A stretch of DNA of 64,000 nucleotides, taken from the NCBI RefSeq assembly GCF_014529535.1, contig NW_023503584.1, positions 844,190 to 908,189 on the forward strand, given 5' to 3'. Made by a program: the position numbers and the translations under genes. Source of the DNA: Bradysia coprophila (Eukaryota > Arthropoda > Insecta > Diptera > Sciaridae). Within the stretch, counting starts at the first letter, position 1, and every line of letters begins with the position of its first letter. This document shows, in pieces, positions 10,741 to 25,609 of this stretch. The notes beneath the pieces were generated by a model. That model was not told the DNA's origin. It was given only the letters and a program-made list of their open reading frames with translations, and did no database searches.

Positions 10741-13700
10741 ACCTGATCCTCGCCAAAATTAAAATTTTCAGGAACAGAGAAAAGTCATTCGAATGTAAAT
10801 CAGGTGGTCCTTTGTATTCACATGGCATCCACGCCTACTAAAAGTCCTGAAGTTTTTAATGGACAAAATTAAGGGAAACTACACTACAGTTCTTAAGTTT
10901 TTATAATTAGACGCAATTTGTTGCTATCTTCAGAAACAAATTTTTCTATCCGCAAGGTGCATCCACTGTAAAGTCAGCGATAGTCTCAATAACCACTTAA
11001 CCACAACATGTCTCCGTCATGTGCTCATTTAATATATCAAAGAATAAGTGAAGCACACTTCACCAGCCGTGTAACTCGTTGAACGTTGTATTGAGCAAAC
11101 AGTTAATCCGGTCTAGTCGTGAATGTGTAAACAGAAAACATAAGAAAAACACAACTCCTCCTGCAGTTTATTGATTAACATATAAAGGAACACACTCTAA
11201 GTTTCTTATTAAGGTAGGAATGTTGCGATCAGAAGGGCAACATATCATAATAATACCTATACCAAACAGCAATGAGTCTATCCCTGTACTTAACGTTCAG
11301 AAATATACATGTAATATATATGGTACGATATCAGGTTATCGTAAAACTCTCTGATCCCCTTTAATAAATCCCACAGACATAGACTTCACATAAACTTAAC
11401 TTCTTTTTTTTTCCTGCCATTTCGCCGTACAATTTCAATGTCTCTACGAGGGAATACTTGTGTGAACAAGGGTAGAAACCGTTTTTGTTATATAGCCTCC
11501 CTTTATACACAACATACATCGTTCACCATTTTATACAAATTGAGGGTAACCCAGATTTTCACGTGGTGTTGTTATCTTTTTTGTGGAATATATTTCGGTT
11601 CAGAGAAAAGGGTTCGTTTTCAATGTTTCGTACTAATATTGCACTTTCGTTCGGTTTTTTGAGACGGCGAGAATTGGTTTTGCGCTTTGATGTCGTGCTT
11701 AGTCGTCGTGGTACCTCCGACACTATTTTAGACTTGTGGCATTTTTTTGTTCTGTGTGTGAATCAATTTGGCAGGTTGTTTAGTGTAAACAAGTACATTT
11801 AAATATGTGTTTTGAAAATGAGGGTTAGCCGCACACATAAACTGTTGGGGAATTTGATAATGGTGGTGTACATGGCAGTTTATTTTGGAGGGTAAGGATT
11901 TGTGATAGGGAAGAAGGACGTGAACACCGTTGACACGTAATGATAACATTGACTCGATACAAGGGGTTGGTTCGACCTTGAGTCTACTGCAAATTGTGCC
12001 ATCTAAGGCAAGGGGTCTGACGAATTTCTGATCGCAACAAAGGCAACGCTAAGTTCAACTGTTCAGATTTAACAGAGGGAAAGTGTGGTTTGTTTACTAA
12101 CCACTTCCCTTCTTCTCATATATGTGGTCTTCACGATAATGGTCAACTAGTTTCACAGATTAATTGCTTTCACAATTGACACGACCTAAATATTATGATG
12201 GTTGCATGGTAATAATACACCTGCTCAACACCTCACACCTCATGAACCCGTAATGTAGTCAGTCAATTTCTCATATATACGTATAAAAGAGAATGCGGTA
12301 TAATTTGAATTGCGAGGGTGAATGTATTATTGTTTACCTTTTTTTGGGATTGTCAATGAAACATTTTCAGATTTTCCAGTTCAAGTTCAAGGTTATTTTT
12401 ACACAACATAACCGAAAAGTGTATGCGGAGTAAAAGTATGATGTGTGCTTCTCTACCGAGTTTTATTTTTGTTGACCTATAAATATAACAATAAAGTTGG
12501 AAAATACACACCGCATATCGTATTTTTCCGAGTGATGATGATATATTATACGCTCACTCTCTCTCTGCGATCTGTACATTGTTTGAGGATACACGGAGAC
12601 GGTTTGAAGACCTTCGTGATATCCCTCGAATTACTTTATACATAAAATATGTATACTCTAGGGTGTGCGATGTGTTTTTGTGTATTTTCTTCGAAAATAC
12701 GGTAATGATTGATGTCCCAAGGAGATACGAATACATTCCGTCTACTGAAGTCGACTGAAGTTGATTTAATTTTGGCTTAACAGAATATGGAGAATTTCGG
12801 ATTGTAGCAATATAGTAAGGGTTAGCACGCAAAAAAGCTCCGGCTGGCTCCACAGAGCTAAAATATATTTTCAGAGACTGGGAGAAAAAGAACCGTCGAA
12901 TTGAAAACGGAGATAACGCAAATATAATTAATGATTTACAGGATTACGGGAAATCAAGTCAAAGTGCATAGGTTGACAAGAAGATTGATGTGAAGACGTT
13001 TGTGTGAAGAGGAACGAAAGTGTGACAAATAGGTAAGAGATGAAGGGGTTTTTTTTGTTAGCAAATTGATTCCGTTGTGTGTGATGGAATAAAAGAAAAT
13101 GTCAGTCAGTAATCGTGAAACGGACGACAGTGCTGAGGTAACATCTTCTACTGAGGCATTAATCTGAAGGATATGCTACAGCTTCTGCACAATGAAAGAA
13201 TAGAAGCGAGTTATTGGATCAGGACCGTAGATGAGATCCATCAAGTGTGTGGCTTGATTCTCTGACAGATTTTTCAAATCTGTTCGGGTTTCTTGTCTTG
13301 TTAGGTAGCACATTTTAAGGAGGCTGACTACGGTCTCAATCGTAATTTTGACACCACTTTAGAGGCTATGTGCTCTCGATTTTATATATTTTCTTGTGCC
13401 AGTTTTCGACAATGTAGCTATGAAATTGATATCAAATTCCACTACCTTGCGTCACCATTTGGTCATCATTCATTCAGTTATTTTGACGCACATTATTTTT
13501 CGGATCAATATTAACGTAAACGTGACAAAAAGTTCATTATTCCGTCTACGTACGTTTTTCGAAACATTCCATTATCTCTCATCGAATAAACAATAAATCC
13601 GTTGACTGTATTATCCGATGGATGAAGTTAGATTTTGGCATGGAAAAGAATTGTTGAAGAATTTATAACAAGACACCAATATGGATATATGCGGTAGTAA

Positions 13701-14531
13701 AAAGCAACTCAGACTTACCCATGAATAAGAAAATTTCATTCACAAAAATCGGCACGAAAAATCCACAATCATTTTACTATTCCATCAACACATTACCCAT
13801 AATTCTTAACCATACACAGCATACATAATACATAAAAACAAAACAAATTTAGGTTCGTCTGTCCGATGTCTAGTTATTGTATGTATCATACCATGATGAT
13901 ACCCAATTTTTTTTTTCCTTTATTTATTTCCTTCCACATTTTGGACACACACAAGAAATGGTTAAGGATAATCATTTTGCATGCCTTGAAGCCCCCAAAG
14001 CACATCAGTTTATGGCACTAAAGGAATAAAACAGACATCAACCCCAAAAAATATCACCCTTCGCATAAGTAAATGTGCTTATGTTTGGCGCTTTCAGCTT
14101 TTTTGGATGTAATGTTATATATAGACAAACTTAAACGATGTTATTATCGTTGTTTGTGTTTTGTTCGATGTGTGTATGGCAGTTTTATGCCTTTTCGTCG
14201 GAGGGGGCGGCGGTGTGGTTTGATTGCCAGTCGAATATACGATACCATGACATAGGGAAATTCACTTGTGAGACGTACACAGAGATATTGTAAAGAATAG
14301 AAAACCCTTCCGTAATCTTTCGTCTGCGGGATTCTCCCTGTATTGTAATTATGGCTGCACGAATTGAAGAAAGAATGTACAAGGTCAGGATTAGGGATGT
14401 GAATTCGAGTCGTGTATTGTTGTAAACACGAACGAGAGCTTATAATGTACAACAGGTTAATTCGTGCCATTGGTAACACACGAAGTGGAGTGGTAACAAA
14501 ATTGAATAGTTCGTTGTTTGACCAATGTCAC

Positions 14532-14687
14532 GGCACTGCTCCTAGCATGAACACTGAAGACACTAAGAGCAACCGCTTAGGATGTTTGTATTGTATGGTT
14601 AACTCATAAAAAACAAACGCAGTGCCTGCTGTGATTTCATCAACCTCCGACTATTTTATATGTTCATGCTAGAAGCAGTGCTGTGCC
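14532..14687. mobile_element. Inverted-repeat MITE (about 156 bp)
   Basis: Arms ggcactgctcctagcatgaac and complement cactgcttctagcatgaac. Both sides show caatgt (caatgtca left, caatgtac right), consistent with a target duplication. Confidence 0.6.
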
Positions 14688-16654
14688 AATGTACATTGCA
14701 TAGTGTTTCAGCACTATGATTTCGTGATTCGCATTCAATCGATTCGCAGCACAAAATCTTGGAAAGTCGCAGTTCTATCGTCTCTTTATATCCCTCAATT
14801 CTTTCATTCTTTTCGCACCAACGAAATAATTTTCTCTAGAAATTGCAAGAACAACGCAAAATCATATAATTAAGACGTGATGAATTCTCATAACAAAAAG
14901 TGAAACATTCGTTCATTGACCTACTCAAGTAAAATATTGGTTGCACCCCACTGTCACACATATAACAACACAAAAAGAGGCAAAAAAGAAAGCGTTTTAC
15001 CCTCATCCATGTATAGTATTACACAAAATGGGTGATGTTTGTTAAAGTGCCAGGGGATTTTTTTTTATTATTTTATTTTGTTGATATGCGTGCGTGTTCA
15101 ACACAATTTACATTTTGTGTTGCTCCAAATGCATATATATGTGCAGGATATAAAAGCAGAGTTGTTTCTCTGCTTAAACCATAAATGTGTGTATACGCAC
15201 TGTGTGTGTAACAGCACTAATATTGCAGCTTTATAAGTGCACTATATTCCCCGAAGAAAGTATACATTGAGCTCTAAGCTCACCACAGAGTGTGTAGACA
15301 GAATGATATTTCCATTTCACATAAAATCGATAAATGAATTGGCCGACTTTATGTATTTGTATATGTATCCTGAATGCGTAAATCGTAATCCTGTGCGTGT
15401 ATTATTGAGCATGTAACATGATTTCAAGATAATTTAAATTAAAAATGTCGAGAGAAGAAAAAAAAGGAATCAGAATCCTTATTTCATGGGTAGAGGTTTT
15501 TTTTCGTTGTTGTTGTTCTGTGAGACTTTTCGAAGCAGCGTAAAGGTTATGGACCCCTTGATATTTATACAGCTGCCATTTAAAACATAACATAACGACG
15601 AATGAAAGTCGAATATATTCGTAAAACAGCTTAAGTGAAATGATGAAACCAATTAAAAGAAAACCATTCGAATCCTTAAACGATAGAATTTAACGGACTG
15701 TTAAATTAAGCTATGACACACGAGATTATCATTCACAAAATTTTTGATGTGTAATAAGGATTCTCTCTGAATAATGAATCACATGGTAATATTGCGCCTG
15801 ACGTCACACAGAAAATACGGTTAGTCATCATTATTGCGTGAATGGTTCGTCAATACCAATGATATCATCATCATATCAACATCTGACATTTTTCAATTCG
15901 AAATGTTTGATTTTCTGTATCAATGAAACGAGACGAGAATTTATGGCAAGTCATGGGGTAACGAAGCCACAGCAATTTTTTTTTCTTTTGGTGGCATTTA
16001 AAATTGAAGTTAATACCTCAATAAGACATAGAGGCCGATTAGACGTATTGTTAGGAATATATTACAGATAATATTTCCATCCGGATTAATCCCAAAACGG
16101 CAGAGAAAAATTCCTACCCCGCTGACATTTTAAAACAAATTATAATGGGAAAAAATAAAATAAAGAAGAGAAAAAAAAAAAACATTCGGAAAATATTTCC
16201 TTCAACTCAACGGGCACCCGAAAGCATCCAACAGCCCGAAAGATATATATATGTGAAAATACGTGAAAAACTCATTATAATTAATTTTTTTTCCTGATAT
16301 TACATTTTATGATATTAAATTTTTTTTTTCTTCTTCTGTGCTTCTCTTCCTTGGAAGAAAATCATTACTTTCTCCATCCCGGCATATCCACCCCTCAACC
16401 GAAACAGAATCATCTCTCATTCCACGGTTTTTTCCCAGTGATATATAGTTAAAAACTTCAGCAAATTTTATAAGTATTCCAGAGTCAGGAGTATATAGAA
16501 AAACCACTCACCCCATTCCGTGACAACAAAAACACCATACCACCTCCTCACACACCATACACATCGTTTTGCGATGGTTGTTTTTATATATATAGAAGAG
16601 AGGAACATTTTATGTATATATCGCGTATACAACACAGAATTAACGTTGATATAC

Positions 16655-16690
16655 CGATCTATATAGATCTATCTATATATATATATACGG
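16655..16690. repeat. TA/TATC microsatellite
   Basis: Short run of atctatatagatctatctatatatatata in Tet intron sequence. Confidence 0.6.
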
Positions 16691-19233
16691 ACAACACGCA
16701 CAAATACAAATAGAAATGGCGTTCTGAAAATCATGTAATACCAATACGAAGAGAATGTTTAGAAAGAAAATCAATAGTCAGGGAAAGTGACTCATTCAAA
16801 AACGCTCTATATGGTTATATGGTTTTCCGTTGCAAACTTTTTCGTGATTATGTACACATTTTATACGTGTGTGTATATCGGGCCATACCATAACCACCTA
16901 CATATATATAATTCTTAAGCAAGTACACTTTTGTGTTATATCCGTATATATACTATGGAAAAAGGAATCAATTCTCTACATAGGAAACGAAGAAAAATTG
17001 TGTGTATTTAAACAGAAAAATTCATCGGAAAACTTTAACAGGACTGTACAGAAAAAATATCGAAAATAATGAAAAATCCATCCAGGAAACAGTTTTCGAA
17101 TGGTGTGTGTGTGTTTTTGTCTCACATCTAATTTATATACATCGTCACGTCTAATCAGCACAAACCGAACAATAATGAGAAAGAATTCAATTTATTTATC
17201 GATATATATGTGAGACAAAGTACATTTCACGGGATAATATACATATTGCGTTGCACTGTGTGTAATCCAATGCTCTGGATGTTCAGACAAAAGAACGAAC
17301 GAAAAAAAAAACTGCATTAGAGATGAGAAATCCAATATGCCATCTCCCTGCTTTTTTTGGTTTTGTTTGACATTATAAAATTGTCGAACGTTTTACGCGT
17401 ATACACACAAAATACACGCATTCTGAAAATCGATTGTTAACAGAAAAAAAAAATTATTTCCTTGTTACTATTCCGTTTCCTTTTTATACCAGTGATGCCA
17501 TACGAAAAAAGGAAAGCTTCTTTGTAACTATATTATTTTATGTAACGTTAAAATATAGGTAGATTATTGTGTACCATGTAACGTACGTACAATATTCGCA
17601 TATTGAAGGAGCATAACATTTACGGAGTGCGTATATATCGCCCTTTCAAGAAAATAAACAATTTGTGCGACAAGATTTTTGATTTCATTTTTTTTTCATC
17701 CTTCTTTTTTTGTGTGGATGAAGTGAGGTGAAATTGGCACACACCAAAAAACAAAAATTTGTTCATCTTAAATAATACCACGTCTTATGGTATTACATGA
17801 ATAAATTGTAGTGTTGTTTTTTCGGTTATACGTGTAAAGTGATAAAGACAACTCAATTTGAACGGAATCACACCGAAATTAATGCAGAGAAAGATAACGT
17901 TTAAAATATTGTATCGATAGAGAGCGGTATTCATCTTTCCCCCCGGGGGATAAATGATATGAGTCTCTGGAGCTGTGTGTGAGTGTGTGCACGAGCTTGA
18001 TTATTAGTTACCCAAAGTATTTTCAGTAATCAGATGATTTTTCTTGCGAATTTCACTAAGCGGTAGCTACTTTATGAAAACGGTGTGGTATCTGTACTTA
18101 GTTGTTATGACAACAATTTCCAAAGCAATCGGTCTACAGCAACAATTTCATCCAAAGTTTACAAAAACTTGCAGGTTTCAATGTACTAAAAGTATGAGAC
18201 TTCGATAATTTAGATTTTATCAGTTAGACCCGACCATTACTGATCGATGCATACAGATCTACTTCTAACTCTTCGATAGTTACGATTAAGCAAAAATTTT
18301 CAGAGCTGCAATTCCCCTCTCAATCTACCGTTACGTCACGTTATCTCACTACGATTAATTAGGAATTTCGACTCTCACACCAAGTCTACGTGAATTTGCG
18401 CAAATGAATCGTGAATCATTCTCAAAATTATTCAAATGCAGACACATAATGCAGGGCAATATACCTTTAAGGTATTATGACGCCTAACCTGTTCAACCAT
18501 GTATATATTCGTCACCATTCCCTTTTTCTCAACACATCTACTAAGCCTCTTATAGGTGTAACTAAAGTACCCCCTATACCTGATGGTTACAAGACTCTGA
18601 TGACAATATTGAAATGTGTGTCATCTCAATGGTAAATATAGCCCAGAGTTGTATTGAAATGTAAATCATGGAGAGACAATTTCGGTGAGTATCGTGTAAC
18701 ATAACAGTTTCCTTAGGGATTGTACTGTGATGTCATAAAATGTTCCAACTTACAATATTTCACTGAGAACTCTCGACTGTTGACTTTGCACTAAAGTAAC
18801 CAGAGCGAGCATTTGATGAATACAGATCAATTTACCAATTGAACAGTAAATGTCCACCGTCCAAAATATCTCCACTTTATAACCTTTTTCAAAATCAAAG
18901 TAGCTTTCCAACTTTGGTGTTGTACCAATTGGTGTGTAGAGTTGGTGACTGCAACACCACTAATAGATTTGGAAAGCGGAAATCCATAAAAATTTCTCTC
19001 AAATTGATTTCCTGTGCTTTCAAAAATTCTGTACAGTAACTGAAATGCGTATAGCGAAGCGATCCATTTTTTCACGAAAAATGTTTGTGCTTGATGTAGA
19101 AGCAGATGCGAGACCATTTAGAAATTTTAATTAAAAATTTCTAGTCGAATGTGATGGTTGTCTGGTAGCAATGTGGACTTAGTGGGACATAGGAGCCGTA
19201 AGAAATTTGAAAAGCTGATTTTGTGAATGAGCT

Positions 19234-19387
19234 TAGGCCTTAAACAAACGAGCAAATCTGCGTTGATGGGATCGACAATTATGCTGCGTTTTCCATTGTT
19301 TAGAATGTGGTGAATGTTAAATTACTATGGAAAATGCAGCATAATTGTCGATCAAATCAACGCAAAGTTGATTGTGTGTCTACGGCC
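19234..19387. mobile_element. Inverted-repeat MITE (about 154 bp)
   Basis: The whole outer part pairs: taggcct/aggccgta, tgcgttgat and gatcgacaattatgctgc in both arms, around a short core. Confidence 0.7.
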
Positions 19388-21351
19388 TCAGTGATGACGA
19401 ACACTTGATGTTTCTAGATCTTATAAGAATAAAGTCTTAATTGTTAAAAAGTCGTCAATAAATCCTCTTCGAAGAGAGGAGGGAGGGAGAGGAGGGGATG
19501 AAAGTGGGACATAAGAGTTACAAGGTATCAAAAAGTTAAGACAACGGAGCAGGGGCTCTAAAAATCTGCAAAAAGAAGGAACTAGATTAATAATAGATCT
19601 GAAGATCTATTTGAAGAATCTTAGAAATTGATCCCCAAATATAAGGCCCGGATAAATTCAAGACAATCAAGTTTCCTGTTCCCCCCTGTCGCATCGTCTG
19701 TAAGATGCGACACAGTTTAGCGCTAAAACCAAATAATGGAAGAAAATATCGTTACAATGATCAAACGCATCTGTTTATAAATACCTTTCGTACACATAAT
19801 TTGATACGAAAAATGATGCAGATAGCAGATTATGTTTTGTACATCACAAAACTCTGTCTATTCAATTTAAAAATGTAATAAATTTTATTGTTAAAGTTTT
19901 TCATATTTTTTTTTCATACTTGTGTGACCCGTGAAGAGTTTTTGTTCGAGGCAATAATAAGGTAACACTGTGTGTTACATACGAGAACTTGTGTGTACAT
20001 ATATATAATACAGTTCATCATCACATCATAATTGTGTTTATTCATCATTTTAGTTTATAAAAACGTATGTTACACATTTACTACATCAAAATCGTTAGTC
20101 TATATAAAACACTTAAACGACACGACGGACGCTATGACTTTAAAAAATATATTTTTTTTAATGCTCACAATTGCTTTGCAGCAATTTTTAAATCGAGACA
20201 ATTAAAGGAGATTAGTATATGATGTACATTCATCCATTCAGAGGCTTTTTAAACTGTGTTGTTATAAAGGTTTTGGCAGCGTTTTAATCAAAAAAAGTTT
20301 ATATTTCGAGAAAGATAAAGAGAAAATTTATTTCTCCGAATGATGAGGTCGTTTGTTGTCGTCACCAGTCTGTGATTACAATCTCTCATCTCTTTACGCG
20401 TCAAAATTTCTGTTGGGATTTTATTAATTACCGAAAGCACGGCGGTAATAAACGCATTAGCTGTGTTTATACATCGTTCGCAATATTATCTTTGTTTGGA
20501 ACACCAAACAATATCCTGAGCCGCACAACCACACTATGCATAATAACTTGTCTGCATTAACGACGAAAGGAAGAAATTCCAAATTGCACTTTATGATGAT
20601 TTTATATCAGCGATTTGTTATAGTGTGATTTCCCCCCCAGTATTTTTTTACGTCTCAGTGAAATGCTTTTTCTGTGAGCAGAGCCATTTTCACGTTTAAT
20701 GTTTAGAAAGGGAAAGGGAACGCACAGAATAAAGTGCCGATTCAGTAGTACGATATTGAAAGCATAATCGTTAAACAGGGAAATTATGTAATGGAGGGTT
20801 TTCCGATTCTGTGCTACATCCAATGTATTCAACCTGCGATTAAATACTTGTAACAAGTTGAACACCTTAACGTTTTTCGGTGTTAGAGCATCTCATTTCA
20901 GTGGTATCGCACAGCTGCAATACCCGGGCGTTTTAGTGGCTTTAACTAAAGTTTCCATTTGATCTAACTCCCAGCATGCAATGAGTGCTAATGTTATGTC
21001 GTATTTTGATTGGTTCTGTTTTGAGACCTCACTAAAAGCTTTTTACGGCCAATAACAAGTGTAGTCTAGTCTGGACCATCGGATTAACATGATTTATGAA
21101 CCACGCCTCAAAGTATGCAAATACTCGCTGAGTAAAGTAAGGTGCTGAATTGATACATCGCCTAAATGTAGGCTAGACATATCAACACAAATTCGTCGTA
21201 TTTGATTTACGTCATACGAGTCATTCAGTGTGTACATTCGTTGCAGCCACCAAACACACTGGAACAGTGCAACTACCCAAATTATGAAGCTTAAGTGGAC
21301 GTTACTAAGGCGATTTATTCACCAGAGAACTTCTATATGAAAATTTCTGAC

Positions 21352-21412
21352 ATTGGAATCGAACCCTGATCATTTTGGTGAAAGGCTAGTACGTAGCTAC
21401 TGAGCCATTGCG
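21352..21412 (-). repeat. tRNA-derived SINE head or tRNA pseudogene (tRNA-Glu-like)
   Basis: On the minus strand an A box (tggctcagtag, 21397-21407) and a perfect B box (ggttcgattcc, 21355-21365) lie at tRNA spacing. Between them is gcctttcacc, the anticodon-loop text of tRNA-Glu(TTC). The acceptor stem does not close, so this is not a working tRNA gene; a SINE promoter or an old tRNA copy fits. Confidence 0.6.
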
Positions 21413-23580
21413 TAATGTCATTACGGTGTATAGACTGCCTTTTCCAATTTTCCCACGATTAATTCACCTTTCTCTTAAACTTGTAAAATTGACAAAATTA
21501 TATAAAGATGAGAAACTTTGAGAAAAGTTGTTCACACATATGGCCCATACTACTTATTTAACACACAAGACTTAGCCCCTATCTTGATGGAAAAGGTGTT
21601 ACAAACCACTATTGTTTATGTGTCTGTTTGATCTGAATTAGTACTCGTATCATAGGAGAGTTCATAGAAAACACAAAAGAAAAGTTTCTTGTTCAATGGT
21701 TACACGTCGGATTGGTAATAGAAACGAAATTCTAAACGAAAAACGGGCGCCGGTTGCCATAGTCATTAAATTTTATTTTTAAATGACACCGACAATCGAC
21801 GAACAATTAAGATATTCTCTTGAATAAAAACACGAATTAGCGAGACATTAAATCGAACACCAAAGCAAAATGTTAATCAAGCAGAGTGCAATCAGCCTAT
21901 CGCCAAACAAAATAGAATCGTTCGAACATTTCGTATCAATCATCTCGATCGCCCGTAATCAATCTAATTTCTCGGATCCTATACCTCGAACAGGACACCT
22001 ATATGGTAAAACATACGAAATCATTCGAAAAATGAAACGATTTTCGTTGGATACAAAAATTGATATGAAAATACATATGCGTGAAATCTAACACAGCATT
22101 TCAAAAGCAACAAAATTCAATTCTCCCAGTACAATGAACGTTCATATCCTTTTTATGTCTTTCCATTCCAACGTATATTATACATATATGTGTATAATGG
22201 TCGTATGCTATACTTTATATAGTTGAGTTTACGTTATTCTGCACATATGGCAGCCTATAATTTAACTGTAAAAATTCAGGAATAATTTATTTACGTAGAT
22301 ATAATTTTTGAAAAAAAAAATCTTTTATCCTTGTCATACTAATATATGAAAAATGTTTAGTTTCGTTTTGGGACTATTGCATTCAATGTGTGTGCACATC
22401 TGTCTTTACCGAAAACATTTAAACAACGATCCGTCTGCTGCTGCTATAACAGCTATTGAAGTTGTTTTATATGACTCAGGTTTATATAAAATTAACAAAA
22501 AAATTTTTTTTTATATTTATATTGGATATGGTTTTTTTTCTGTACGTCTTTCTCTTCTGTTCATTTCCATTTTAATTTTTATACTTAATTTATGCATATG
22601 TCTGTGCAAGTCTAGTTAATTTACTATTGATACCGAACTTACATTAGACATTGTGTTACTTTTTTTTGCTGTTGTTGTAATGTTGTATCCAGCGTATCCA
22701 GAATACAAAAACACAAACTTAGAAGTATCTGAATCCTTGAGCTTGGATTAATGGTTTTTTTGGTGTCTCAGTACTGCAGACAGACACAATTGAAGTAAGT
22801 AATTTAAATGCAATGCATGGTACAGAGAGAATTTAAATTATTGCTTCGAAAGTGTACATTTCTCACGATATTTTCTGAAAAAGGGAAAGGAAGACCATTG
22901 CAGTCATTGCTTCGATAATACGAAGCGAATTTTCGAGTATTTCTGGAGTGTGGTATCTTTGAGTTTGGACGCAAACCTAGTTCTATGTACTAAACAATTA
23001 CATGAAATAAGGACATCAAACGTTGATTCACTAAATTTGTATGTGTAGAACATCAGCTGTTCGTTCAACACCACTTGAAGACGTTTTTTTTTAAATAAAG
23101 TTTTGTCGGAACAAAATCGATTTATTTTTCATGTCTTGGGCATAAATTTCAGATTTTTTCTTGTAATTTAGGCCCTCAGCATGAAAAGTTGTATATGTAT
23201 ATGTGGTGGATGGTAGATTTTATGCACTATCACTTCGTTCGGGCTACAACTTGGGAAATTGCCCAAAATCTACCGTCCAAATAACTAAAACAATTGTCTT
23301 CTAACTTATGACAGTGGAACAAAAGACCACTGGGTGAAACATGGTGTGCTCGTTACGAGATAGTATAGGACCATTGCATGTCCACATGATTTTCAATTAT
23401 ATTTCACTTCCCTCCTTGTTCACACTTTCTCTATAAAACACTATATAATATGGCGAATCCTACTACGCGCGACCTCCTACCACCCTTCGTGTGATGGAAG
23501 TCCTTATGGACTTATGGAAGTTTTTAGTTTTGAACGTCAATTCTATGTGGGTCCATACTGTGTCCGAAGCTAATGTTACT

Positions 23581-23768
23581 AACCTGTTAAAGACGGCAAG
23601 TACATGACCAGTATTATTATCGAATCTGTTACTTCCATAGATCAAAGAACTTTTAATCGATTGATTTCGAATCTTGTACTTCAATTTTTTTAACATGTAT
23701 TTTGCTATATAAATGACTATATTACACAGAGCTTGTCATTATTTATGTCGTCGTTATCGATGTGACAG
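23581..23768 (+). mobile_element. TTAA-type MITE, copy B
   Basis: Begins aacctgttaaagacggcaag and ends gtcgttatcgatgtgaca. It is the same family as copies A, C and D, with an internal deletion near the right end. Confidence 0.7.
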
Positions 23769-24759
23769 TATCATAAAATTTTCCTGTGAACCAACTTCAC
23801 TTTATGGATACCGAAGTGTATTTATTGTACCAGAAAATATAGCGCAATGAATGAATTACTGAAAAAAAATTATGTTGCCTCTACAGGCCAATGGAGGATC
23901 TATGATGGTTCGATAAATTAAATAAAAACTTCTTGGTATAAATACGTATAGCACCAGACTCATCAAAAAAAATTACTGGAATGAAATACGCAAATTTGAA
24001 AAAAATTTCAAATCGTTTTCCGTTGATACCGAAAATCTCAAATCTGGCAATCATAAATCTAATTATGATTCCATGAGCACGAGAATTTCAAAATTGCGGC
24101 AAGAAAAAGTCAAGAGATTTTTTTCGTCTACTTCATTTCAGCCAAATGTTTCATGAACAGAAAAATATCACAAATTGAATTGACATAATAAACATGGAAA
24201 ATGTTCAGCTGTAAATTCGTGTGTACAATAAATACATGTGCCTCATTCACACTCTTAGAGGTATATATCCGAAGTAACCGAAAAAAAGAGTCTAAATGAC
24301 AGCTGTGACATTAAGATTTCCATTGGTTCGTACAGCTCGCCGAGAAGATACTTTTGCGTTTTTTTTTTTTCTTCATCTTATTCTCTACAGTTCGGATAAA
24401 TTTTCAAAAGATTCATTGAAAAGAAACAAAATTTATTATTTTGAAGATTGGCTTATTCATAAGATTTGTATTTTGAATGTCCTTAAATCGATTATTTATG
24501 AAACGAGAACGCAAGCAAAGAAGAAGAAATGGATAGAAATAATTACTTTTACTTTTTGCACGCTATACCTCTATCCGTATACATAATAGGTATCTACCCT
24601 TGTCGACGACAGAAAACTTTGCCTCCTTTACGAAATATATAAAATCGGACATAACAAACAAAGTTTGGGATTTAAATGCCCCGAACAATGAACCCATATG
24701 TCTATGGGATGTATTTTAAAAAATGATTACGATAGAGAGTAAGGCGTAAAAAAACTTAC

Positions 24760-24900
24760 TTTTTTGTCCGTTAACTTCTCACAGCGTCTTTGTTTGCATA
24801 TCTGATGACTTTTGTCATTTCTGCACGGAGCACAGTCACCGCAATTGTCTTTCTTCTGGCATCCGATGCATTCGCCGCATCGTTTTCTCTTTTTCTTTGT
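24760..24900 (-). CDS. Tet: Tet-like CXXC zinc-finger exon
   Basis: This 141-bp, phase 0-0 exon encodes residues 289-335 and lies between an acceptor (ctgttgcag) and a consensus donor (gtaagt). It is a complete CXXC zinc finger: a basic leader (KKKRKR), then eight zinc-binding cysteines at 296, 299, 302, 308, 311, 314, 323 and 328, with the family landmarks CGEC, NCGDC, CRND, HQIC and RRC. In Tet, DNMT1, CFP1 and KMT2 proteins this domain binds DNA containing CpG. The CGEC-x2-C spacing and the HQICKQRRCEKL ending fit insect Tet better than KMT2 or CFP1. It joins the upstream exon without breaking frame after a 709-bp intron. The exon is too short to appear as a separate open frame with its own ATG. 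Confidence 0.85.
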
Positions 24901-25609
24901 CTGCAACAGTAGATATCGTTAATTTTTAACAAATATTTGAACCTACAATCGATTGGAAGTGTGACCGAAATGGTATATATGGCTCGATTTTATGCACGCA
25001 CATCTGCTTAATTTTCATATCAATTTAATAATTGTTGTACCTTTGCTTGTGAGCTATAAAGGTGAAAAATCATTAGAATCTAATCGGCAGCCTTACACGG
25101 CCAGATGTGCATACGGAAAAAAAATATTTGAAGAAAGAAAGAAAAAAACAACTAGCCAAACAAAGTTGAGTTCATCGGAGTGCATGGGAAATGTTTTTGG
25201 GGGTTTCACATTAACATTTTATTCAAAGGTAAATATGAGAGCAGCCAATGTTATTAATCATTTTGGTTTTTCATTTGAATTATTTGATGATTAATGAGTT
25301 ATGCACACGGGACAAAATGGTCCAGGCAATTCTGTAGTGTGAGCTACAGTGATACCTTGCAATCAATGTAAATTCTCCCCTTCAAATTTGCGTGTTCTTT
25401 TTAGTCAAAAGTTTAACCTTTCGCAGAATGGCACTCGTATCATATACCAGTACGATTAGATTAAGACAATTACTTCGTTTGATTTAAAAGATTGATGTGG
25501 AATCTACAACTTCATTAGCTTTAACATTTTACTAACAAGAGACCCTCGGCAGTACCGGTCACTCTTCCTTTCTGAATTAAATAATTTGTTTTACAGAAAA
25601 CTGTCTTAC

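Larger units (their letters stand above)
10741..24759. other. Non-coding: large Tet intron, upstream part
   Basis: No exon with splice sites and protein-like text was found. It contains A/T-rich sequence, MITEs (14532, 19234, 23581), the tRNA-like repeat at 21352 and microsatellite. The ORFs here look like chance. Confidence 0.5.

Noticed and set aside
21352..21412. Functional tRNA gene
   Set aside because: A and B boxes are present, but the acceptor and anticodon stems do not pair, so a tRNA-derived repeat fits better.
24296..25294. Plus-strand ORFs of 96 and 100 residues around the CXXC exon
   Set aside because: Low-complexity and antisense to Tet intron and exon sequence; no supporting features.
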